DNA from: Bacteroidota bacterium | GTDB lineage: Bacteria > Bacteroidota > Bacteroidia > AKYH767-A > 2013-40CM-41-45 | Assembly: GCA_016721305.1 (NCBI GenBank) | Contig: JADKIH010000001.1 | Coordinates: forward strand, 310,001 to 374,000 | Direction of reading: 5' to 3' | Length of the DNA stretch: 64,000 bases | Part shown: piece by piece, positions 8,407-15,910 of the stretch | Numbering within the stretch: the stretch's first letter is position 1 | Layout of the letters: each line of letters begins with the position of its first letter | Position numbers and translations under genes: made by a program | Notes under the pieces: generated by a model | Told to the model about the DNA's origin: nothing | Seen by the model: only the letters and a program-made list of their open reading frames with translations | Databases searched by the model: none

Positions 8407-8889
8407 ATGAAAATCTCTATCACAACACTTCTCTTTTCAGGAATTCTCCTTTTTATCGTTGCCTGTGGCGGCAACAATCCTGATGCAAGCCAGTCCGGAA
8501 CAACCAATGATGCAGCAACTACCGCTAACGGAAATCCAAGTTACGACCCGGAGCGAGGCACAGGAAAATTTACTGAAGTGGAAGTCGGAACTACGCTCGA
8601 CGTAACTAAAGCAACAGCAGGTGAACAAACCTTTAATGTTAAATGCTCTGCCTGTCACAAGCTCACTGCAGAAAAATTAGTCGGTCCGGGATGGTCAGGT
8701 GTTACTTCACGCCATAAAGCGCCATGGATTATGAACTTCATTACGAATACGGATGAAATGCTGAATAAAGATCCGAAGGCTCAAGCTCAGCTTGAAATCT
8801 GTCTTGTGCGAATGCCCAATCAAAGTTTGAGCGATGATGACGCCAGAAATCTCTTTGAATTCATGCGCAAGAATGACGGAGTAAAATAA
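8407..8889 (+). CDS. Lipoprotein monoheme cytochrome c of the nos cluster
   Basis: 160 residues from ATG 8407. This start gives a clean lipoprotein signal (MKISITTLLFSGILLFIVAC with the lipobox Cys); an upstream ATG at 8317 would precede the promoter and bury the signal. One heme-binding motif CSACH lies in NVKCSACHKLTAEKLVGPGW, with a distal Met in VRMPNQSLS. It is anchored in the periplasm and is probably an electron donor to nitrous-oxide reductase, since it is the first gene of the nos operon with nosZ 42 bp downstream. Clade II nos clusters usually carry such cytochromes. Confidence 0.85.
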   Translation: MKISITTLLFSGILLFIVACGGNNPDASQSGTTNDAATTANGNPSYDPERGTGKFTEVEVGTTLDVTKATAGEQTFNVKCSACHKLTAEKLVGPGWSGVTSRHKAPWIMNFITNTDEMLNKDPKAQAQLEICLVRMPNQSLSDDDARNLFEFMRKNDGVK

Positions 8890-8931
8890 TCTCTCCACTA
8901 CAAAACCAAGAAATTATCTAACCGCAATATC

Positions 8932-10926
8932 ATGAAAAAAAATCTATTCAAATTAACTGCCGTCTCATTCGCAATTGCTGCTATTGCAATGACGTCGTGC
9001 AAACCCAAAAATGCCGGGAGTACCATCAGTGGTGACGCAGGCGCTAAAGCATACATAGCACCGGGGAAGTATGATGAATTCTACAATTTTGTCAGCGGTG
9101 GATTCAGCGGACAAGTCTCCGTTTACGGATTGCCATCAGGTCGCTTATTCCGCGTGATCCCGGTCTTCTCTGTTGATCCGGAAAAAGGTTGGGGCTATTC
9201 CGAAGAAACTAAACCGATGCTCAACACCTCGCATGGCTTTGTTCCTTGGGACGACTCTCACCATACAGAATTATCTCAAACCAACGGCGATGTCGATGGT
9301 CGCTGGGTCTTCATTAACGCAAATAACACTCCGCGTGTCGCTCGTATCGACCTATCCACTTTCCGTACTGCGGAAATCATAGAATTACCAAACTCTGCCG
9401 GTAACCACTCGTCTCCATTTATTACCGAGAATACTGATTACGTTGTTGCAGGTACACGCTTCAGCGTTCCACCGGATAATGTAAACGGAGATGTGGCTAT
9501 TAACACTTATAAGAAAAACTTCAAAGGCACTCTCAGCTTTATCAGCGTTGATAAAACCGATGGCAAAATGGATATTGCTTTTCAAATTCAATGCCCGGGA
9601 GTAAACTTCGACTTAAGCCATGCAGGAAAAGCAAAATCGAACGGATGGTTCTTTTTCTCTTGCTACAATACCGAACAAGCGAACACATTGCTTGAAGTGA
9701 ATGCATCGCAAAAAGATAAAGATTTTATCATGGCCGTAAATTGGAAGAAAGCCGAAGAATATCTGAAAGCCGGTAAAGGCAAAAAAGAAAGCGTGAAATA
9801 CGCTCATAATACATATAGCGACAAAACACATTCTGCAACTTCAGAAATTAAGACATCAGTAACCGTACTCGACTCTAAAGAACTTGAAGGAATCTGCTAT
9901 TTCATGCCTTGCCCAAAATCTCCTCACGGATGCGATGTTGATCCTACAGGTGAATACATCGTCGGTAGCGGAAAACTCGCTGCACTTATACCTGTATTCA
10001 GCTTCGACAAGATGGTTGCTGCGATAGAGAAAAAAGATTTCGCCGGCGATTACGATGGAATCCCTGTTTTGAAATACGAATCTGTACTTTATGGCGAAGT
10101 AAAAAAACCGGGCCTTGGACCTTTACACACTGAATTCGATGGAAAAGGAAATGCGTATACTTCCTTCTTCGTTAGCTCTGAAGTGGTAAAATGGAATATT
10201 AAAGACCTGAAAGTTTTGGATCGCGCTTCTACTTTCTATTCCGTAGGTCACATCTGTGTACCGGGTGGAGACAGTCGCAATCCGAATGCAAAATATCTTA
10301 TCGCTTACAACAAAATTACGAAAGATCGATTCCTGCCTACAGGACCGGAATTGGCACAGAGTGCTCAGATCTTCGATATCAGTGGTGATAAGATGCAATT
10401 GATTCTCGACTTCCCGACGATCGGTGAACCGCACTATGCTCAAGCTATTGCAGCCGACAAAATCAAAAACAATTCTTTAAAAATATTTAAGATCGACGAC
10501 AATCAAAACCCTTACGTCTCCAAAGGTGAAGGTACAGCCAAAGTTGTTCGTACAGGCAACCGCGTCGATGTATATGCTACCGCTATTCGTTCTCACTTTG
10601 CTCCTGACAATATCGAAGGTGTCAGAATGGGCGACGAGGTTTATTTTCACGTTACAAATCTTGAACAAGACTGGGATGTGCCGCACGGATTTGCAATTAA
10701 AGGCGCTTTGAATGCCGAACTACTCATCATGCCGGGCGAAACGCAAACTCTAAAATGGACTCCTGATCGCGTCGGTATTTACCCTATGTACTGTACCGAT
10801 TTCTGCAGTGCTCTCCATCAGGAAATGCAAGGCTATGTTCGTGTTTCTCCTGCAGGAAGCAGTGTACCTCTCACTTTCAGTACAGGCAAAACAGCTCCTA
10901 TCGCTGAAGAAGCTTCAGCAAAATAA
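8932..10926 (+). CDS. nosZ: Nitrous-oxide reductase, Sec-exported clade II type
   Basis: 664 residues. NosZ reduces N2O to N2 in the periplasm. The N-terminus is a Sec lipoprotein-like signal (MKKNLFKLTAVSFAIAAIAM, then TSC) and lacks the twin-arginine motif of clade I enzymes. The seven-bladed propeller holds CuZ histidines: DDSHHTELS, GNHSSPF, LSHAGKAKSNG, SPHGCDVDPTG and GPLHTEFDG. The C-terminal cupredoxin domain has the CuA ligands in MYCTDFCSALHQEM, preceded by DVPHGFAI. All key copper ligands appear present and the frame is intact, so an active enzyme is expected. Confidence 0.97.
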   Translation: MKKNLFKLTAVSFAIAAIAMTSCKPKNAGSTISGDAGAKAYIAPGKYDEFYNFVSGGFSGQVSVYGLPSGRLFRVIPVFSVDPEKGWGYSEETKPMLNTSHGFVPWDDSHHTELSQTNGDVDGRWVFINANNTPRVARIDLSTFRTAEIIELPNSAGNHSSPFITENTDYVVAGTRFSVPPDNVNGDVAINTYKKNFKGTLSFISVDKTDGKMDIAFQIQCPGVNFDLSHAGKAKSNGWFFFSCYNTEQANTLLEVNASQKDKDFIMAVNWKKAEEYLKAGKGKKESVKYAHNTYSDKTHSATSEIKTSVTVLDSKELEGICYFMPCPKSPHGCDVDPTGEYIVGSGKLAALIPVFSFDKMVAAIEKKDFAGDYDGIPVLKYESVLYGEVKKPGLGPLHTEFDGKGNAYTSFFVSSEVVKWNIKDLKVLDRASTFYSVGHICVPGGDSRNPNAKYLIAYNKITKDRFLPTGPELAQSAQIFDISGDKMQLILDFPTIGEPHYAQAIAADKIKNNSLKIFKIDDNQNPYVSKGEGTAKVVRTGNRVDVYATAIRSHFAPDNIEGVRMGDEVYFHVTNLEQDWDVPHGFAIKGALNAELLIMPGETQTLKWTPDRVGIYPMYCTDFCSALHQEMQGYVRVSPAGSSVPLTFSTGKTAPIAEEASAK

Positions 10927-10933
10927 TTTTCAA

Positions 10934-11012
10934 AAGGTGAATTGATTTGGATACTGCATCGGATCCTTTCCGGTTAGCTTGAAATCCGACAGCAATTCAA
11001 TCAATTCACCTT
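10934..11012 (+). terminator. Long inverted repeat between nosZ and nosL
   Basis: AAGGTGAATTGATT (10934-10947) pairs perfectly over 14 bp with AATCAATTCACCTT (10999-11012) around a 51-nt loop. It is followed by CTTTTTG. It may stabilise the nosZ message or act as a partial terminator that lowers expression of the maturation genes. Confidence 0.5.
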
Positions 11013-11039
11013 CTTTTTGTTCTCAGAAAATAATACCAA

Positions 11040-12056
11040 ATGCAAAACAATTCTCTTTCAAAACCGATTCGACTCATCCTTTCACTTTGCGGAATTTTCC
11101 TCATCGCCGTGTTGTTTATTCCAATGTGGCGAATTGATCTGGACGCTCCACAGTATCCCGAAGGACTAAGGCTGCTCATTTACCCAAATAAGCTGGGAGG
11201 AAATGTTGATATCATCAACGGATTAAATCACTATATCGGCATGAAGACTCTTCATACCGAAGACTTTTTCGAATTCATAGTTCTTCCCTATATCATTTCA
11301 CTTTTTGCTATCGCCTTTCTTGCTGTTGCTCTCTTCAACAAAAGAAAACTCATGTATATCTTATTTTTCTCATTTGTGACATTTGGAATAATTGCCATGA
11401 CAGACTTTTGGAAATGGGAATATAATTATGGACACAATTTGAACCCCGATGCAGCCATCATCGTTCCCGGTATGGCCTATCAGCCTCCTTTAATAGGTTT
11501 TAAACAACTTTTGAATTTCGGCGCCTATTCTATTCCTGATATTGGCGGATGGCTATTTCTTAGCGCAGGTGCACTTCTTGCTTTTTGCCTGATTCTTGAT
11601 CGGAGAACTGTCCGAAAATCGAAATTAAAAACTAACACAACTGTAATTGCACTTTTGATTATCTCAATGATGACATCTTGCTCGGTAGATCCTTCTCCCT
11701 TTAAACTGGGCGTTGACAATTGCAGTTACTGCAGTATGACGATTACAAATCCTCGCTTCGGTGCCGAAGTCATAACAATGAAAGGAAAAATCTTTAAATA
11801 CGACGATCTCGGCTGTTTGCTTTCGCAAATCAAAGAAGGTGAATTGAAAAAGGCAGACATACGACAAATCTACAGTGCCGACTTTGCCGATAAAAACACT
11901 CTCACACCGATTGAAAAATGTCATCTTCTCGAAAGCGAAGAATTACATAGTCCAATGGGATCAAACATTGCCACTTTCACCAACGCTGATAGCCTGAAAT
12001 CATTTGCTATCCGAAACAGCGGGAAAGAAATTGACTGGAAGTTACTGTACAACTAA
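11040..12056 (+). CDS. nosL: Membrane domain fused to NosL (copper chaperone for NosZ)
   Basis: 338 residues in one frame. Residues 1-190 form a domain with about four hydrophobic segments, including a WKWEYNYGHNLNPDAAI loop. After a basic linker comes ALLIISMMTSCSVDP, which looks like a lipoprotein signal and lipobox but is internal. The C-terminal 125 residues are NosL: DNCSYCSMTITNPRFGAEV has the copper-binding Cys-x-x-Cys-x-Met, followed by KYDDLGCLL. NosL delivers Cu(I) to apo-NosZ. The internal signal-like stretch suggests that a free NosL lipoprotein became fused to a membrane protein, perhaps the NosB-like partner of clade II clusters. Confidence 0.8.
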   Translation: MQNNSLSKPIRLILSLCGIFLIAVLFIPMWRIDLDAPQYPEGLRLLIYPNKLGGNVDIINGLNHYIGMKTLHTEDFFEFIVLPYIISLFAIAFLAVALFNKRKLMYILFFSFVTFGIIAMTDFWKWEYNYGHNLNPDAAIIVPGMAYQPPLIGFKQLLNFGAYSIPDIGGWLFLSAGALLAFCLILDRRTVRKSKLKTNTTVIALLIISMMTSCSVDPSPFKLGVDNCSYCSMTITNPRFGAEVITMKGKIFKYDDLGCLLSQIKEGELKKADIRQIYSADFADKNTLTPIEKCHLLESEELHSPMGSNIATFTNADSLKSFAIRNSGKEIDWKLLYN

Positions 12057-12063
12057 TCATAAC

Positions 12064-13310
12064 ATGCGCGGCTTTTCATTTCTCACGCTCTTATTCATAT
12101 GCTCCGTTCTTGCTTTTGTCGAATCTAAGGCATCCAATTGGAATGTTGGAAAATCGTATTCACTTAAAAGCATTCACTCAGCAATAGCCTGCTCCCATGG
12201 CGGCGACACTATTTCTGTTCATCCCGGAACATATTTGGAAAAAATTTAATTATCGATAAATCCGTCGTCCTTCAAGGCATCGGCTTTCCTGTCATCGACG
12301 GAGAGGGAAAATATGAAATCGTTTCAATCAAGTCCGATCGTGTTGTTATGGACGGATTTAACATTCGGCATTCGGGCTATGCTACTTTGGAGGATCCTGC
12401 AGGTATTAAAATATACGACTCGAAGTACGTAACGATCCAAAACAATATTATCGACGACACATTCTTCGGAATCTATGCTCAATATTCCGTTTCATGCATT
12501 ATTAAAAACAATAAACTTAAAAGTAACGGGAAGCTTGAACAGGAAATCGGAAACGGAATCCACTGCTGGAAATCTGACAGCATGCAAATCATTGGCAATA
12601 CAATTTCAGGACATCGTGACGGTATTTACTTCGAATTCGTAACCAATTCAATTATTTGGAGAAACAACTCAACAAACAACATTCGTTACGGACTTCACTT
12701 CATGTTCTCGCATAACGACTCCTATATCGCTAATGTTTTTAGCGCAAATGGCGCCGGCGTCGCGGTTATGTTCACTCATGGCGTAAAAATGTTTAATAAT
12801 GTCTTCGAGAAAAACTGGGGCGATGCCGCCTTTGGGTTATTGCTCAAAGAAATCTCCGACAGCTATATCTCCGGAAACACATTTACTCAAAACACTACAG
12901 GAATTCATATGGAAGGTGCCAGCCGGATTGACATGAGAAATAATACATTCACAGCAAATGGATGGGCTATTAAAATTCAGGCCAGCTGCATGGATGTAAC
13001 AGTAAGTAGAAATAATTTCATCGGCAATTCGTTTGACGTTGCTACAAACGGAACTCTTGTACTGAATACGTTTAATGGAAATTACTGGGATAAATACGAA
13101 GGCTATGATTTAAACAAAGACAATAAAGGCGATGTCCCCTACCGACCGATTTCTATGTTCTCAATGATTATTGAAACCAATCCGCAATCCATGATTCTAT
13201 TCCGAAGCGTACTGGTATCTTTATTGGATAAAACAGAAAAAGTTATTCCGACTTTGACACCGGAAAACCTGAAAGACGAAACTCCTCTTATGAAACCCAT
13301 TAAACTATGA
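12064..13310 (+). CDS. nosD: NosD, periplasmic copper-site maturation protein (frameshifted)
   Basis: The gene starts at ATG 12064 with a signal peptide (MRGFSFLTLLFICSVLAFVES). The frame ends at a stop at 12247 and resumes one base off. Adding one A to the A6 run at 12239-12244 restores a continuous protein of about 415 residues. The body is a right-handed beta-helix of CASH/NosD repeats such as NNIIDDTFFGIYAQYSV and GNTFTQNTTGIHMEGAS. NosD works with NosF and NosY in building the CuZ centre. The break is most likely a sequencing error, because the downstream genes are translationally coupled and intact. Confidence 0.88.
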
Positions 13311-14020
13311 TTCAGATTCAGGGAGTATCAAAGTCATTCGGTAAGCTGAAAGCACTCGACAATATTTCACTCTCGTGTGAAAAAGGTCAGTGTATTGCTT
13401 TGATCGGGCCTAACGGGAGCGGAAAAACAACGCTGATCAAATCCATCCTCGGCATGGTCGTTCCTGATAGTGGGAACATTCTATTTGGCACGGCAAACAT
13501 TAAACAATCATGGGAATATCGCTCACGCATCGGTTATATGCCACAGATCGGTCGTTATCCCGACAATATGACGATTGGCCAGGTATGTCACATGATGCGA
13601 GATATTCGCAAGAACGAAGCAGCATCGATCGACGAAGAACTATACCACACTTTTGAACTCGACAAGATGCAAGGCAAACGTATGCGTACTTTATCGGGCG
13701 GAACAAGACAAAAAGTGAGCGCCTCTCTGGCATTCCTATTTAATGCTGAAGTATTGATTCTTGACGAACCAACAGCGGGACTGGATCCGGTTGCTTCAGA
13801 ACAATTGAAAGCAAAAATTCTGAAGGAAAAGCAGAAAGGAAAACTAATTCTTATCACTTCACATATCCTGAGCGAACTGGACGATTTGGTTACTCAGGTA
13901 ATTTACATGCAAGACGGAAAGCTAGTGCTTCACAAAAATATTGATGATTTAAAAGCACAAACCGGACAAACAAAGTTGTCGAAAGTGATGGCGAATCTAA
14001 TAACTGCAGAAACAGAATGA
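13307..14020 (+). CDS. nosF: ABC transporter ATP-binding protein NosF
   Basis: 237 residues. Walker A GPNGSGKT at residues 34-41, signature LSGGTRQK, Walker B VLILDEPTAGLDP, and the switch histidine in ITSHIL. It overlaps nosD by 4 bp (ATGA) and nosY by 4 bp, so it is translationally coupled to both. With NosY it powers transfer of a sulfur species needed for the CuZ cluster of NosZ. Confidence 0.93.
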   Translation: MIQIQGVSKSFGKLKALDNISLSCEKGQCIALIGPNGSGKTTLIKSILGMVVPDSGNILFGTANIKQSWEYRSRIGYMPQIGRYPDNMTIGQVCHMMRDIRKNEAASIDEELYHTFELDKMQGKRMRTLSGGTRQKVSASLAFLFNAEVLILDEPTAGLDPVASEQLKAKILKEKQKGKLILITSHILSELDDLVTQVIYMQDGKLVLHKNIDDLKAQTGQTKLSKVMANLITAETE

Positions 14021-14784
14021 ACAAGATCATAAAATACGTCACCATCGATATTTTGCGAAACAAGATTGTCCTTTTCTACACCTTGTTTCTGCTCATAATC
14101 TCATTTAGCATCTTCAGCTTCGATGATAATTCGGCAAAGGGATTATTAAGCCTGATGAATGTTATTTTACTCATTGTACCTCTTGTGTCAATCATTTTTT
14201 CAACGATCTACATTTACAACTGCTCAGAATTTATCGAATTGCTAGTGTGCCAGCCATTGAGAAGAAAGTACATTTGGCTTAGTCTGTTCACAGGCCTGTC
14301 ATTGTCGCTTTGTCTGGCGTTCTTACTGGGCTGCGGCATAATTCTCCTCATCAACGAACCTAGCACAACAGGTTTGCTCCTATTACTTACAGGATGCCTT
14401 TTATCCGTCATCTTTGTGGCTATTGCCATGCTGGCTACAGTTGGCACGCGTGACAAAGCAAAAGGAATCGGCAAGGCAATCTTACTTTGGTTGTATTTCG
14501 GAATCATCTTCGACGGACTGGTACTATTCCTGCTCTTTCAATTTTCGGAATATCCATTAGAAAAGCCAATGATGGTGATTAGCGCCCTGAACCCGATCGA
14601 TTTAAGTAGAATTAACGTTCTGTTGCGTCTCGACGTATCAGCTTTAATGGGCTACACAGGTGCTGTTTTCAAAGACTTCTTCGGAACCGGCTTCGGCTTT
14701 ATTATTTCTATAGCGGCTTTATTGCTTTGGGTTGCCCTTCCGCTTTGGCGATCTACGGCAAAATTTAATCGTAATGATTTATAA
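14017..14784 (+). CDS. nosY: ABC transporter permease NosY
   Basis: 255 residues with six predicted membrane helices, a NosY/ABC-2 permease layout. The conserved cytoplasmic stretch QPLRRKYIWLSL follows helix 2. It overlaps nosF by 4 bp and is the last recognised nos gene in the operon. The role is taken from position and family. Confidence 0.88.
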   Translation: MNKIIKYVTIDILRNKIVLFYTLFLLIISFSIFSFDDNSAKGLLSLMNVILLIVPLVSIIFSTIYIYNCSEFIELLVCQPLRRKYIWLSLFTGLSLSLCLAFLLGCGIILLINEPSTTGLLLLLTGCLLSVIFVAIAMLATVGTRDKAKGIGKAILLWLYFGIIFDGLVLFLLFQFSEYPLEKPMMVISALNPIDLSRINVLLRLDVSALMGYTGAVFKDFFGTGFGFIISIAALLLWVALPLWRSTAKFNRNDL

Positions 14785-14801
14785 TTTATATTTACACCCC
14801 T

Positions 14802-15173
14802 ATGAAATCCGATCTCACAAACAGAGCCGATATAGAAAAATTAGTCAATGCCTTTTACGACAAAGTTCTTGTCGATGAAAATATAGGCCATTTCTTTTTC
14901 CATGCCAGGAATGGCGACTGGCCAAAACATTTGGCTACGATGTATGACTTTTGGGAAAATGCAATATTTTACACAGGCGGGTATTTTGGAAATCCGATAC
15001 TTGTACACGATAAAGTTCATCATCACATTCCATTTGAGCCAAAACACTTTGATCGTTGGCTACTTCTTTTTCGAACAACAGTTGATGAACTCTATGAAGG
15101 AAGTAATGCTGAAATGACTAAGCAACGCGCCGCGAGCATTGCAACAGTAATGCAGGTAAAGCTTTTCAAATAA
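14802..15173 (+). CDS. Group III truncated hemoglobin
   Basis: 123 residues, typical length. The pattern LVNAFYDKVLVDENIGHFFF, the DWPKHLATMYDFWENAIF block and HDKVHHHIPFEPKHFDRWL with a downstream Trp and Phe match group III globins. Such globins bind O2 and NO and are often linked with nitrogen-oxide defence. The gene starts 17 bp after nosY on the same strand, so it may be cotranscribed with nos. No separate operator of the TTATGA type was seen in front of it. Confidence 0.88.
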   Translation: MKSDLTNRADIEKLVNAFYDKVLVDENIGHFFFHARNGDWPKHLATMYDFWENAIFYTGGYFGNPILVHDKVHHHIPFEPKHFDRWLLLFRTTVDELYEGSNAEMTKQRAASIATVMQVKLFK

Positions 15174-15207
15174 TTAGCTAATTAGCTGATGAGCTAATTA
15201 GCTAATT
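15172..15207. terminator. Perfect TAGCTAAT palindrome between globin and fasciclin genes
   Basis: A 16-bp perfect inverted repeat (15172-15187 with 15192-15207) around a GATG loop, built from AATTAGCT units. It starts in the globin stop codon and separates two convergent genes, so it can act as a bidirectional terminator. The same AGCTAAT units recur at 15888-15907, 27.7-27.9 kb and 41.1-41.3 kb. Confidence 0.65.
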
Positions 15208-15227
15208 GAAAAAATAAACACAACCTA

Positions 15228-15791
15228 CTATTGTGGAAGTAAAACGCCGTCGATCACATGGATGATGCCGTTTGAAGCGGGGATTGATGCAATGATGGTT
15301 GCCGTTCCATTGATCATTATCTTTCCGTCTTTCTTCGTAATCTTAATATTACTGCCATTCACCTGTCCGAGTGTCTGGCCATCCTGTAAAGCATCGGCCT
15401 GATATACTCCTACGGATACGTGGTATTGCAAAATATCTTGTAGAGTTTCCTTTTTATCCGGTTTTAGTAAGCCTTCTACAGTTCCTTTGGGAAGTGCATC
15501 AAAAGCGGCATTTGTTGGAGCAAAAACCGTAAACGGTCCGGCATTACTCAACACATCGACAAGTTCTGCAGCTTTCACTGCAGCTACGAGCGTAGTATGA
15601 TCAGCACTTCCGGATGCAATCTGAACGATGTTCTTCGCCGAAACATCATCTTGCACTGCTGATTGCCCTTGTACTTTCTCCTGCTCTGCACTTGACGATG
15701 ATGTCGCAGCTTGTTCAGTACTTCCGGAATTGCAGGATGCGGTCAATAAAATTGCACCGGAGATAAAAATAGTATGGTAGATTTTTTTCAT
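15228..15791 (-). CDS. Fasciclin (FAS1) domain lipoprotein
   Basis: 187 residues from ATG 15791, which gives a lipoprotein signal (MKKIYHTIFISGAILLTASC). A Ser/Glu/Gln-rich linker precedes one FAS1 domain with the H1 motif FTVFAPTNAAFDAL, LQYHVSVGVYQADAL, and the H2-like GIIHVIDGVLLP end. FAS1 proteins are usually adhesion or surface proteins; the target is unknown. Its promoter carries the nos-type Crp/Fnr operator at the same spacing, so it is predicted to be coexpressed with N2O reduction. The gene is flanked by two direct copies of AATTAGCTAATTAGCTGAT. Confidence 0.88.
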   Translation of the reverse strand: MKKIYHTIFISGAILLTASCNSGSTEQAATSSSSAEQEKVQGQSAVQDDVSAKNIVQIASGSADHTTLVAAVKAAELVDVLSNAGPFTVFAPTNAAFDALPKGTVEGLLKPDKKETLQDILQYHVSVGVYQADALQDGQTLGQVNGSNIKITKKDGKIMINGTATIIASIPASNGIIHVIDGVLLPQ

Positions 15792-15817
15792 TCGATTCGA
15801 GGTTTTGTTTACAGGAA

Positions 15818-15864
15818 TAAAAGTAAAAAGCACCTTTCATCGCCCTCTATGATCCGAATCATAA
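15818..15864 (-). promoter_or_regulatory. Fasciclin promoter with Crp/Fnr-type operator
   Basis: The operator CTATGA-TCCGAA-TCATAA spans 15847-15864, centre 15855.5. The -7 element TACTTTTA (15825-15818, minus strand) ends 37.5 nt from the centre, the same distance as at the nos and membrane-protein promoters. Confidence 0.65.
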
Positions 15865-15887
15865 GAGGTGTTTTCGTGGTTAAATGC

Positions 15888-15907
15888 AATTAGCTAATTA
15901 GCTGATT
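15888..15907. repeat. AATTAGCTAATTAGCTGATT copy
   Basis: Direct copy of the left arm of the palindrome at 15172-15207, 700 bp away. It is located just after the propionate-CoA ligase stop codon. Confidence 0.7.
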
Positions 15908-15910
15908 CAC

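Noticed and set aside
10123..10443. Antisense ORF inside nosZ
   Set aside because: It is a shadow of the nosZ codons with no independent promoter or family.
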